Assembly (NCBI GenBank): GCA_002105175.1
Contig: MCGE01000033.1
Location: 1 to 64,000 of the forward strand
From: Absidia repens
Lineage: Eukaryota > Mucoromycota > Mucoromycetes > Mucorales > Cunninghamellaceae
DNA length: 64,000 bases
Direction of reading: 5' to 3'
Shown one piece after another: positions 23,494 through 35,031 of this stretch. The number at the start of each line of letters is the position of its first letter. Within the stretch, counting starts at the first letter, position 1. The notes below the pieces were generated by a model. That model searched no databases, was not told the DNA's origin, and saw nothing but the letters and a program-made list of their open reading frames with translations. The position numbers were made by a program, and so were the translations under genes.

Positions 23494-26400
23494 TCAAGTT
23501 GGCAATTCTGTCGATCCGGCACCGACAATTTCAGGTACACCCACCTTGTAATCCTTGTAGTCAATCAGCGCGCGTGTCTTCACCTATGTATATTAAAAAA
23601 AAAAAAAAGAATTCAATACACATACTCAGGGGAAGGGATATATTGTCTCTCTCTTTTTTTTTTGGGGGGGGGAGGGGATCAAAAAAAGGGGAGGAATGAT
23701 TTACCTTTCCAGCGATTGTTCCAGTAACATAACCAGATGGACGTGTCAATCCTTGAAGTGCCATTGTCGCTAAGCTTGAATTTGGATCCAATGGTTCCAC
23801 ACGTTCAGTACAAAGAGGACATGAATATTTGGCACCTTCATCATCACAGAGTTCCTGGTATCGTTCGTGGGTCAACGTATCGTCACACCTGGAATGAATC
23901 CATCGATCACAAGAGTCGCACGCCACCATTTCCTTATCGTCGTCCGCTACATCATCGCCATCCGCATACGATTTCATACATACTGGGCAAAATCGGTCTT
24001 CTTTAAAATTGATATGACATGGGCCGCAATACGTCGCCAAGTACACCGAGAATGGGTAATCGTCCGTAGGAGGCGCCACAGCATCCACAAGATCCGAGTC
24101 GACATCATCCACTACATTGACACTATCACAGCTATGGCAAACAGCACAAAGGGGACAAAGCCACGATCCTGTTTATAAAAGGAAGTCAGACGGATTAGAT
24201 TATCAGATGGTCTTTGGAATGGCGTTTATTTTTCTTTTCTTACCTTCTGGGATTTCGTTGACAGGAGGAGCACAACTATCATCAATATATAAATAAAACA
24301 AAAGTAAGCACATAAAAAAAATGCAACCTCATTCCTCTCTTCCTCTCTCCCTCCTCCTTTCTCACTTACCAGTCAGTATGCCAGCCACGATCACATCCAT
24401 CACAAATCATTAATTTTGTTTCATCACCCGCTGAATTACAAATACAGCAAATCTTGCATTCAGGACAGGACCAAGGATAAGATTCCACCGCCGCCAATTG
24501 TTTAGGTGTTGTCAAGTTGGCACAAGTAGGATGATATCGTCGCTGGCATTTAGAGCAAGGCACCATGCTAAAGTCATCACATATGGTAGCTGCATCCTCC
24601 TCCTCCTCCCCATCACCATGGTTGGGTTGAGTTTGTTTTGCTGGCACTTTGATCTGATTGCATTCGGCGCATTGAGCGGATGGTTTTGATGGTGGCGGAA
24701 TCTACAATAAATACGTGTTGGTCAAGCTCATCAGCCCTGATACCCTTTTTCAAATATATATATATATATATTGCTTACCTCTATTTCTGATGTCACACCA
24801 TTGATGTTGTTCACATTCTCATTCAATGGTTGCGTAGGACTTGTCATCTGTTTTTGTTGATAATTTGGTGCTACATTCTATTTTGTTTTTTAACAGAAAA
24901 AAAAAAAAAATCCATCAGTAAATCAAGGAGGCGAGGAGAAGGAAATGCTTTTGGGGATATCATACCTGGGAGTTTGACAAAGCTGTCGTTGATCCATTCA
25001 TCTTTGGTGGTATATGTTGTGGTGGAAAAGGTGGATGTGTGTTGAATTGATTTGCTTGAGGAAGGTTTTTGGTGAAGTTGACATACTGATAGACTTGATT
25101 CAAGTAATGTTGTTGAGCCATCATTGATTGCGTTTTACCGATGACAGCGGTGGGACCTTGTATCATTGGTCGAGACATTCCAAACCGTGTAAAATCACTA
25201 TAATAAAAAGTCGTTAGCTTTTAAACCATTCTATCACCTGTTCCTTCGTCTCATACTTACATTGGAAATGCATCTTGATGTTGATTTTCAGATACTGCAA
25301 TAGGATATTCATCATCATCATTGTTGGACAGATATGAAGGTGGATTCAGAAGAGTGGCTGATACCATAGGTCGGATATGAGAAGGCAGTGAGTTTAAAAT
25401 GTCGTTCGAGTTGCATTCACTGTAGTGATTCAATATTTGGGAAAGGTGTCTAATTGTTGCTGATGATGTTATAGAGGAGGAGGAGACGGAGGAATCATCA
25501 TCATCGAATGTAATTGTTGTTCCAGATGGGTTTACAAAGGTGACGTTATCATCAGATAAAGTTGGTTTTTTGGTGGTGGTGGTGGTGGTGTTGCTGAGAG
25601 AGATAAATTGGCATTTTGTAGGCTGCGTTGCTGATGGGACTTGGTTGATATTAGTATGGGCATCATAAAAGGTGGATTTTCTATCTCTACAATGGCGCAA
25701 TTGAGAATTGAATCGACGAGAAGCTAGAGCAGAATGATGAAGCCAAGTTTGATGATTGAGTGAAGTATCGGTGACATGAATGCTGCTAATCTTGTTGTTG
25801 TTGAGTATCGATTGCCGAGAATGACTAAATGAATCATCCAAATGATCAAGTCCAAAAGGATCGTCCGCATGTCCAAGAGCCATTACTTCAGATTTTTTTT
25901 CGACAGTTGTGGTTTCCCCAGTGTATCCTTGTTCCCTTGCTTTTGCTTCAAAGTAATCGTCCCTGCACCTTTTTCCCTTCTTGATAATCTTGGCACCAAA
26001 GCGTTTGAAGACGGATCGAGCTGTTACCACTGCTACATCACGATGTCGAAACCAAGATAACACCATATTCCGTTCCACTAGAATATCTTTCTCCTCTTCG
26101 CTGAGCCGTACACGTTCCAATGTCGGATTTTTGTTGAAGAATATATGGCTGTCACGAAATCCCATAATTTTGGCTGGGTCCATAGCAAGCATAAGCAACG
26201 TTTCGCCTCGTGTTGGTAATGTAAAAGTGGGTACCTTGAATGCACGGTCTACAATATAATATTAATTTGAGTTTGTTCACATATATTTTGTTTGAGGAAT
26301 GTCTATTTTCCAGTTACCATCTTGGAGATTTCCATGTTTGTCTATCTTCCTTTCACCAGCCTCGTCTATTTCACTTTCTTGATCATTGGTTGTTTCCTCC

Positions 26401-26701
26401 GATGGTGGTGATACGTCCTCTTTCCGTCGTTTCGATTGTTGGCCATCTTCTTGATATGTCGAGGTTCTACGTTTCCTTGAGCTCCTCCGTAAACTGGAAT
26501 CATCTGTTTCTGATTTTGAGGAATTTGCTTGACTGGATTTGTCCTGCAAAGTAGCGGCGCGTTTGGGGTGTTTTGGTGGTCGTCCTAAAATACACAGATG
26601 AATGACAAAATATCATTCATAAATCATAATCAGTGTCTAAATAATACATAAAGAGGCCGGTGGTTTTTTCACTTTTCTTTGTATATATTACCTCTAGGCA
26701 T
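23494..26701 (-). CDS. Rsc7/Swp82-domain protein with C-terminal PHD fingers (SWI/SNF-type subunit)
   Basis: The gene has about nine exons and encodes roughly 850 residues. The N-terminus is basic and charged (RPPKHPKRAATLQDK, SSRKRRTSTYQ). The Rsc7/Swp82 domain follows: ERKIDKHGNLQD, FTLPTRGETLLMLAMDPAK, MGFRDSHIFFNKN, VVTARSVFKRFGAKII, KKGKRCRDDYFEAK. A long Ser/Thr/Asn-rich linker leads to zinc fingers. The first has CSKCQRRYHPTC, the second CDGCDRGWHTDC with WLCPLC, and the third CDSCDRWIHSRCDD with CPLC. The intact Cys/His spacing indicates working PHD fingers. It is expected to be a nuclear SWI/SNF-RSC accessory subunit reading histone tails. Yeast Rsc7 and Swp82 lack PHD fingers, so the fusion is notable. 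Confidence 0.88.
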
Positions 26702-27709
26702 TAGACAAGGGTTATTAGATAGATGGATAGATAGAATAGAAAGAAGAAGAGAAAAAAGAATTGAGCTCCTGATTGTTTTTACAGTCGAACAGCCCGAAAA
26801 AAAAATCAAAGGCCGTTTGAAGTCCGATTTCACAGGCGCGTACCCAATTCACAATCAATTTGTCAGATCACAATATCATGTGCCTGTTTTGATACCAAGT
26901 AATTCTGAACCATACATTGGTACATATGTGTTTTACTACATTTTAAAAGAAAAACAGGACATATTTTGCAATTTGAAAATGATGCAATCAAAGAATTTTT
27001 TTTTCCTTTTTTTGCTGACCTCAGAGCGTTAATTATAATAATAACATCACCCTTCCCCAATTCCAATCGCATAAACTGGATGAATTTGTCCAGATGTAGA
27101 TGATGCTCCTTGAAATTTTTCGCGGTAAGGCGGGGACTTGTTATGTCTTGACTCAGTTCCTCGGTAGACACAAACGATAAATTATATTAAAATAGGTTTA
27201 GTAAGGTAAAGAACAAAAAGCATCTGCTATAATATTATTGCTTTCCTGAACCCATTAAGCGGACACCTAGTCGTGGCTTTTCTTACGTATCTAAAAAAGA
27301 GAAAGGTCAAAGAGAGAGAGAGAGAGGCGACATAGAGTAGGGGGACAAAAAATGCATTTATGGAAGGAGGGAAACGTTTAGATGGGTATTGATGCCTCTG
27401 AAATCTCGGTCTTTGGTGTACAACCCATTGGATCCAACTGACTTTTTCTTTGTTTTTTATAGTTATTTATTTATTTTTACCGTATGCAAGTAAAACAATG
27501 GACAGGATGTATACAGTATGTCTAATAGAGGATATGTGCTGGTATGTCTTTGATTGATTAATATGAATGGTGGAGGGGCAGATAGTTTATTGCGACGGTC
27601 ACAGTGACTGAGTGATCTTGGTTTATTAATGTGAATGGTAGTGTGGTATCAAAAACTAACCTTATGGGCTTTATATATGTATAACGATAAAATGCTAATC
27701 GGAAACCAG
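26702..27709. other. Intergenic, no supported gene
   Basis: It holds the 5' flank of the Rsc7-PHD gene, an (AG)n run near 27312-27325 and AT-rich DNA. A reading on the minus strand at about 27020-27171 looks protein-like, but it has no ATG start and no continuation. Confidence 0.45.
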
Positions 27710-28520
27710 GAAAAAAAATTCTCTATAGAATAATACAAAGCGAGTATTCTCATACCATGGCCTATGTTCATAAATTAAATTAATCAAGGATGATTAGGTC
27801 AACATTGATATCAATTGACCTATGGATGCCAATCAATCGCTGGGGTATTATGAGAGAAAATAGTCATGGTGAGATGCGGTAGAAAGTAAGCGTTTTAAAA
27901 GACATTCAAAAACAACTACACTAGCGACATTATTGACTATCATATGGGGTCCGGTAATGGTAAATGAAAAGGACATGGTTTTATTGAAGTAATATAGTAT
28001 ATACTAAACTAAGAGTTACAGGTTCATTGTAGCAGGGATCTATTGAAGGTGGCATGAGTGAGACGAATCGGAGATCTGAAAAATAGCAAACACTAAGCCA
28101 AACGGACAATTGTAAAAAGGTTGCTAATATACTGTAGAAGCCATGAGAAATACTAAAGGTATACCTTTTATTGAAGCACAACAATGGTCAACACTGATCA
28201 AACGCGGTAATTATAGCAAAATGGGATCTATTGTACAAGACATGATAAAACATAATGGAAAATTGTTCATTGAAATAAGTAAAATGAGACATATTTTATT
28301 CAAATATATAATCAAATTATGAACAAACTAACACTAAACTAAGCTAATGAAGGCTCCTAACAGCCATCTAATGGTGATCTTCATTCCTGAAATCGAAATG
28401 GAAGGGTTTCCCCATGCATCTTGTAATCCCTTGTCTGAAACCCCTTCTAAACCAGTCCTAATACTAATCTAAGTCCAACATAACCTCAAAAAAATTGAAT
28501 GGCGAAGAAAAAATGAAAAG

Positions 28521-28577
<57 letters not shown>

Positions 28578-28960
28578 AAAGAATGGAACAAATAAATATC
28601 CATGTGTGCGGGATTTAAAATTGAGGTCAGGGCCTGTCCTACCGATTGGTTTGTGGAAACGGAACGCTACCCCCATCTTTTTTTCACAACCGTCAACCCG
28701 TGCAACATGATGATTCTCATATCATAACAAGAACAGCCACTACTCAACATTGATAGTACTATGGTTTTCTATTTATTCTGACTTTGCACTCAGCATGGAA
28801 CGACATGGTCTATTTAGTTTACCAGCTCCACTATAAAATAGTTTGCCCTTCACTCTCAATAGTCGCCACACATCGTGGAATAGTCTTCTCCCCCGCCCCC
28901 TTCATTCTACCGTAGAACAATTTGCTGCTTGCCGTGTACTATGCGTCCTTCTTAGTTTTG
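27710..28960 (+). repeat. Dispersed repeat family, copy 4
   Basis: It shows the left module (CAAAAACAACTACA, TTTTATTGAAGTA), internal modules that repeat TTTTATTGAAGCA and GGGATCTATTG.ACAAGACATGA, and the core GGGTTTCCCCATGC near 28407. An (AG)n run of about 45 nt follows at 28529-28573, then the site CATGTGTGCGGGATTTAAAA near 28601-28620 and a right module with ATAAAATAGTTTGCCC. It is non-coding, apart from composition-driven frames over the AG run. Confidence 0.75.
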
Positions 28961-30198
28961 CTTAACTATATGATTTTCTATAATAAAAAAAAATGCTTAT
29001 ATGCCTTCAATAACGTATCATATATCATAGTGTTTTTAAATGAATAAAAGAGATCACTCTCCAAATACAATGCGATGCTTGTAACATTACAGATCCAGAA
29101 CTTATCGCCTCCCTTTAGGCCAATAAAGCCCTCCCCCTATGATCATACTTTGCGACACCACGTAGAAAATAAAGCCTACATAATACTACAAAAAGTAAAT
29201 TATAATGATAAAGCACACTAACATAGAATAGTTGAAATACACAGAGTAGTTTTGATAAGAAAGTAATTGCTAAACAACTATCAACTAGGACCGAGTATTT
29301 TTTCCACATACGTTATATATATGTATATTTTCGACAAAAAAAAAACTCTCCTGTCCAAAAAGCAACGAGAAAGAAAACAGTAGGTTTGTACCGTGACCAC
29401 GTCCCAGTTGGGAAAAAGGTTTTCGATGTTGTATTACTTTTTGGTTTGGGGGCAGGTAGACTGGTCGGGAGGACAACAAGCTTCTGATGTGAGTCTCCGT
29501 GATGTTTGAACACATGCTCTCTTATGGAGATCGTCTCGGTCTATTGACTGAAAAGGTGGCACAAAAAGAGTGACAACTGTTAGAAACGACCCTGCTCCCC
29601 AAGCATTGGTAAGCTTCAAAAAACAGGGGTAGTTGCGGGCTTTGAAATGATCCGCTACTGATTATATGCCATTTTATCTGATAGGTTTGGAACATGCCCA
29701 GCGTTATATTTAGTTTTGGTAATAAAAAAAAAAATGGTATCAGATTAGTATATATGTGTATTATGGTTTTATAGTGAACCTTTACTATATGGATTTTTTG
29801 AAATAAAAACCATGTTTTTTAAGGCAACGAACGATGACATTTTTTTTGCCCTCCTTACTTTTTTATTTCTACTTGCGGCCTCCTTTTACCGAAATACAAA
29901 CCTATTTTCTTCTATTCTTATTGTGTCTTCTCCTTTTAAAATTATTACCTGCTCCTATATTCAATAAAGTCCGTTTTCATCTCTTTCTTTTTGTCGATTG
30001 AATGTATTCCCCACCATTCTTTTTTTTTACAAAAGAATACTAATGTAAGCAAGATTAAAATATCAGGAATGAATAAATTGATTAATGATAATATAATTCT
30101 TAATTGTATATGTCTATGATATTTAAACTGATCAATTCTAATGCTGTGATTTTTATTATTGTTGCTTTTTCTTGTCAAATATTAGTCAAAATTTCACC
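28961..30198. other. Intergenic, no supported gene
   Basis: AT-rich sequence. A short minus-strand frame (about 29434-29619) rich in Cys begins after a pyrimidine-rich AG that resembles an acceptor, but no upstream exon could be found. The site CATTTCAAAGCCCGCAA on the minus strand near 29640 resembles the conserved site of the dispersed repeat. Confidence 0.4.
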
Positions 30199-31011
30199 AT
30201 GAAAACTATTAAATTGAAGTTGAATTCTCAACGGCGTTTTGATCACGACTATAATAGCGAAGATATACAAGAAAAAGTATGTCCTTTTTTTTTTTCTTTG
30301 TAAATTTTTTGTTAATCCAACATTGTATCTTATAGTGGACTCAACACGATTTCCGATCCATCTTGGATGTATTTCATGATGCTGTCAACACATGCCCTCC
30401 ACCCAAAGGGCCATGGGTATGGTTTCTTTTTCTATTGGGATGTTGGACATTGGAGTGTAGTTCTGTTTTTATTCTATTTGAATACATTTACTCCACTTAC
30501 TTCATGATGCTATCTCTATTAATGTTCTTTACCGCTTTGATCCTTATATGGAGGTATCGTATGATCCGTGCAAAGGTACAGATTGTAAAATGATAGTACT
30601 ATTTCCATCAATGCGCTAACTTTTTTTTTTTTTTTTAGTTTGAGACTTTTTTACTTGAATTATGCGATCGATTGAATGCTACAGAAAACATACGAGGGAT
30701 ACATTATAATTTAGTGTATCAAAGACCTTCTTGGTATTGCTTTTGGTGCAAAACGACCTACGTGAGTGATCCATGAAAAAAAATTGAATCACCGCTATAT
30801 GCCGCTAATTTAATATTAAAAAAATATGCATGTCTAGACCCTGTGCATTGACTTGGATGACAGATATCAAGCATTAACAGCTCAAAGCTATAAGCATAAT
30901 AGCGATGAGTATTATAGTGTATCCATTCCTGATACGGCTCACGTTCCACATAAATTGGATTCATGGGATGAAAAATCATCCATGTATCGAGTATACCAGT
31001 CTCCAAGATAA
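30199..31011 (+). CDS. Small two-TM membrane protein, function unknown
   Basis: Four exons (30199-30276, 30336-30575, 30639-30761, 30838-31011) join in frame to give about 205 residues, and all junctions are GT-AG. The N-terminus is polar. Two adjacent hydrophobic segments lie in exon 2 (WVWFLFLLGCWTLE and a second from YFMMLSLLMFFTALILIW), after a CPPPKGP motif. The soluble C-terminal half includes FETFLLELCDRLNATENIRG. I do not recognise the family. Consistent splicing and a domain-like hydropathy pattern argue that the gene is real. A hairpin membrane anchor with both ends cytosolic is the simplest topology (inference). Confidence 0.65.
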
Positions 31012-31348
31012 AAAAAAGAAAAAACGTTGCACATGTCATACTTTTGATTGGATAAAAAAAATCACGTTTTCAAATGCCTAATTCTGTAAAAATATACATA
31101 AATGTTTTTCTCTTTGCTTGGAACCTTTTTTTTTGTGTTTTAATAAATGAATATATATATAATACTGTATAGATCATATCATATAACGTCAATCAAGCTT
31201 ATTGAAGACGAAACGTGATAACATTTGTTCATGTGATTCGTGTTAGTGTGATTTGACTTGGTGGCGTATAAAAAAAAACTTTTTTTTTTGTTTGTCATTC
31301 TATCTTTATCATTTTCACCCTTACTCTTGCTTCTTCGCAATAATAATA
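31012..31348. other. Intergenic, promoter of RNase T2 gene
   Basis: A short gap between two co-oriented genes, with (AT)n near 31150-31160. No other feature is seen. Confidence 0.45.
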
Positions 31349-32011
31349 ATGATGATGAAAATTTGGGTAGGCATTGTTCTGCTATGCTCGTTGATGACAA
31401 ATGCTGTTTCTGCTAGACAACACCATTTGCCTTCCTTTAGCGACCATTGTGGAAGACATCCTGCGCAAAGCTGCTCAGTTTCTGCCAATACTACTTCCCT
31501 TGGTTCATGCTGTATCGAGAAAAAAGCAGGGCTCTTTTTGCTCAGGTACAAATGAAATCACCGGAGTGTAAATTTATGCACCTTTTTTTAATTTCTCTCC
31601 CTTCTTTCTTTCTCTTTAGTCAATTCTGGGATGTCCATGCTGGGGTAGGTATCATGTCGATATTTCTATTTTACAAGACTATCACTAGAGACTAATTATT
31701 AGTCTTTTATTTTTCTAGTATGAAGATCGCTGGACGGTTCATGGCCTTTGGAATGACTTTTGCAACGGATCTTATGTAAACCCGAAAACAAAAACAACTC
31801 ATACACTTGATTGACTAACCATCTTTCTTTTCTTTTTTTAGCCATCTAATTGCGATCCTCAACGTGAATACACCAATATCACTGAAATCCTGGTTTCTCG
31901 ACGGGCGTTCAAACTACTTCAAGAAATGAACAACGACTGGCCCAATTCTGCGGGTAAGGGTAAAGAACTTTATCTTTTGTAAACAACAAAAAGCCAATTC
32001 TTTAACACACA

Positions 32012-32042
<31 letters not shown>

Positions 32043-32763
32043 TTATATTTATATTTGTTTAACTCTCTGTCCCTCTTCCATTTGTTTTGGTGTATATGAT
32101 GTATAGGTCATGTTGACGACTTCTGGTAAGGGAGCAATATAAACAAAAATCAGCCACTCCTTCGTATAGTCAACACTAACTTGTCTTTTTGTTTTTCTAG
32201 GTCTCATGAATGGAACAAACACGGTACGACTGTCAAAAAAAAAAAAAAGAAGGATAGAGCAAAAAAAGGCTATATATATTATATATATATACTAACAATA
32301 TGTCTATTTAGGAACCTGCATGTCAACCTTCGAACCCAGCTGCTACGAGAAGAATGATCCCTTCCAAGGCATGATTGACTATTACAACACAACTATGAAA
32401 CTTCACAAGAAATACAATGTTTACAAAGCACTTAAACGCAATGGTATTATTCCCGGTCATAAATATTCTACAAGTCTGGTGCAAAAAGTCATCAAGAAAG
32501 AGTTCAATATGATACCTGATCTTCGATGCAATACGGAGGGTCATTTGGTGGAAACTTGGATCTATTTCCATGTGAAGGTAATAGCACATATTTTTTTTTA
32601 GATTGATGTGGAGGCCATCACTAATCTATTCTTATTCAAATAGGGACCTGTCAAAAGAATGGATCTCGTTCCTACCCACAACAACAACGCTACGAATTGC
32701 AATAGCACTTTGATTTACCCAACCAAATATCCTAATGACACGGCGGATCCTAAACTTTGGTGA
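31349..32763 (+). CDS. Secreted RNase T2
   Basis: About eight exons give roughly 272 residues. The N-terminus is a signal peptide (MMMKIWVGIVLLCSLMTNAVSA). Both active-site segments are intact: WTVHGLW (CAS I) and FWSHEWNKHGTC (CAS II). These supply the catalytic histidines and the glutamate, and paired cysteines follow the family pattern. CAS II is assembled from exons of 19 nt (32107-32125) and 23 nt (32201-32223) plus the next exon starting at 32312. The enzyme cuts single-stranded RNA to 3'-phosphates through a 2',3'-cyclic intermediate, and is secreted or vacuolar. Several N-glycosylation sequons (NTT, NNT) fit secretion. Confidence 0.93.
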
Positions 32764-34042
32764 TGTTGGTTAGATTTAGTTATAGATAGTTCATGCATCA
32801 GTTGGCTATATATATTATCTGCTTACTTACAAAATAAATAAATAAAACTCGATTCTTCAATCCAAATCATTTATATTTATTCCAGGGGTAAAGGGGTCTT
32901 TGCTTTTTTGCTTTTCGATGGGATAGGCTGTTCGGATTATTACGATAGGGTACTAGCATCGGACTAAAAAAAAATAGTTTGGTATAGATCGTTTTGCACA
33001 ACTTCTTTCATTGCGTTTTTTTTTTTTTTATCTCAACACGTTTGCATTGGTACCTTGCCGAAAACAGTAATTTGCCATCGAATATGTACGCTAAATGACA
33101 TTGTGCCTGGAATTTTTCAATAAGGGCTTCCATCTCACCACAATATATCGGTGCGGTACCTGGATTCTTTTTTTTTCCTTTCTTTGAAAAATAATAATGA
33201 TAAAAATAATACTCAATATTCTTATCATACAGCAAATATTGATTGTGTTACAGATTGTTTATGAGCCTAGATGAACGGAAAAGAGGGAAGATTAATAATC
33301 GGTGCTTGAATCCGGTAAGATGAATGCATAAACCCCATGTAAGGTAGATGGTGCTTACTTTTTTGGAGAGGTGGGGACAAAAAAAAACAACTAAAAAAAA
33401 TTGTAAATGGTGTTTTTACTATCATTAAAAATAGAAAATTGGGATATTCGATGATGTTCGTTTAGCTTGTCATCAAATAGTTAAAAAGAAAGAATATCTC
33501 GTGTGATGGTATCACACATGAAATGAAATGGGAAAATATAATATAGGATACAAGGTCCGAGATTCTCGTTGACATATCTGGCCACTTTTTTTAAAAAAGT
33601 ATTATAATTCTCCAATTGGTTATTTGATTTTTCTCACTGTACAAATTGACCGTATTTGTCTATATAACAGACGATCTTCTCAAGTCACCGACAAAAAAAA
33701 ACAGGTTTCTTTATCAACATATAATGAAATAATTGGGAGTAAATGGTGATTTCTTTTAAAATCATTGTTGATTCATTGTATGCTTTTAACACGCTAAAAT
33801 ACTTCTTCTCAACTCAAAAATGTAAAGTTTCTTTGGAGCAGTAAAAACGGTAACGATGCACGCCTTGCTTTCATTCAATAGAACCTTAATTTTTTTTCAA
33901 TTCCCGATCAGTCAAGCACTCGATTTGAATATAAAGCCGCCATTCTTTTTCGATCTCTTTTTTTTATTCTTTATTCTTTCCCTACCTTTCCCCTTCACCC
34001 GAAAACTAACTCAACCCCACCCCTTCCTTTCATTTTACTAAC
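32764..34042. other. Intergenic, no supported gene
   Basis: It holds the RNase T2 3' flank (AATAAA repeats near 32833-32847) and about 1.2 kb of AT-rich DNA up to the LysM gene. The end is a pyrimidine-rich leader (33940-34035) just before the LysM start. No RNA gene was recognised. Confidence 0.45.
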
Positions 34043-34754
34043 ATGAAGTTCTCTCTCATTGCTGTCGCTACTCTTGCCATTGCCGGTATGGCCAGTGCTG
34101 TCCACCCCACCCACGCTTGTACCAAGCTCGTTTCCGGTAAGTCGACTTGCGAAACAACCTTTACCCATCCAGTCTTTGATTTTTAATCTTTTTCTCTTTA
34201 TTATTCAATAGTTGGTGAAAACGATACCGTCACCTCCATTGCTAGCAAGGCTGGTGTTACTGTTGAAGACTTGTTGACCTACAACCACGGTCTTAAGATT
34301 GACAGCATCCCCAAGGGCTCTCTCTGTGCTGCTGTAAGTATTTCTTTTTTAACACCCTCTGGATACCAATGGCATGGATAATTAATTGGCTTTGTATATA
34401 TAGGCTTCCAAGACCCATGCCAAGCGTTGTCTTTCCGAAAAGAAGAAGAACAACAAGAAGAAGCCCTCCAAGCCTTCCAAGAAGAAGCCCTCCAAGCCCT
34501 CCAAGAAGAAGCCTTCCAAGCCCTCCACCACCAGCTCCAAGGCTCCTTCCAACGCTGTTCGTCACATTGTTGCCAACTGTAACAAGTACGAAACCGTCCT
34601 TCCTTCCGATGCTGACTGTACTTCCTTCTCCAAGAAGCACGGTATCAAGGAATCCGACTTGTACAAGTGGAACAAGGGTCTCCACCACGCCGGTGACCAC
34701 TTGTGTGATAACCTCGATACTGGCAAGGCTTACTGTGTTGGTGTCAAGAACTAG
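34043..34754 (+). CDS. Secreted two-LysM protein with Lys/Pro/Ser repeat linker
   Basis: Three exons give 188 residues. A signal peptide (MKFSLIAVATLAIAGMASA) is followed by LysM 1 (about residues 28-72, with VGENDTVTSIASKAGVT and a G..LC end). A strongly basic linker holds three copies of KKKPSKPS (about residues 90-115). LysM 2 (about 132-186) has DCTSFSKKHGIKESDL, WNKGL and YCVGV. LysM domains bind chitin-type N-acetylglucosamine chains. Likely roles are cell-wall association or masking of chitin fragments in host contact. The choice between these is inference. The gene is GC-richer in codon third positions than its surroundings, suggesting high expression. AATAAA lies near 34856. Confidence 0.92.
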
Positions 34755-35031
34755 ATTGAGTGTTATTCCCCCTCTTTATTTATTTTTATGTCCCTCTCTC
34801 ATCCCTTTTGTAACGTTAGTTAGTTTATCTCATCCATTCCCTCCTCTTTCTATCCAATAAAATAGAAATTTGAAACTTTTTTTTTTTTTTGATCTGGGCA
34901 TCATGGGCACGCGGGAATTGAATATTCCGTCTTTTTTATTTTTCGAATACTTTTTTTTTTTATTTCAGGGCAGAAAAACACTTCTCTTTTATTTATTTTT
35001 TCCTTTCTTCAAAAGTATACATCAATGAATC

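Noticed and set aside
26863..27171. Minus-strand frame reading STEELSQDITSPRLTAKNF and further protein-like sequence
   Set aside because: It has no ATG at its start, no upstream exon and no recognised domain. The second half is A-rich junk. It could be debris of a gene.
28501..28573. Possible CRISPR-like or protein-coding repeat over the (AG)n run
   Set aside because: It is a plain dinucleotide microsatellite within repeat copy 4. No spacer structure exists, and CRISPR is not expected in a fungal nucleus.
29434..29619. Cys-rich minus-strand frame (EACCPPDQSTCPQTKK) resembling a small secreted protein
   Set aside because: No signal peptide or upstream exon could be joined to it. The start appears to be within an intron-like pyrimidine tract.
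34293..34700. Gly/Leu-rich frame antisense to the LysM gene
   Set aside because: It is a shadow of the codon-biased LysM exon and its repeats. The sense gene has a signal peptide and two domains.
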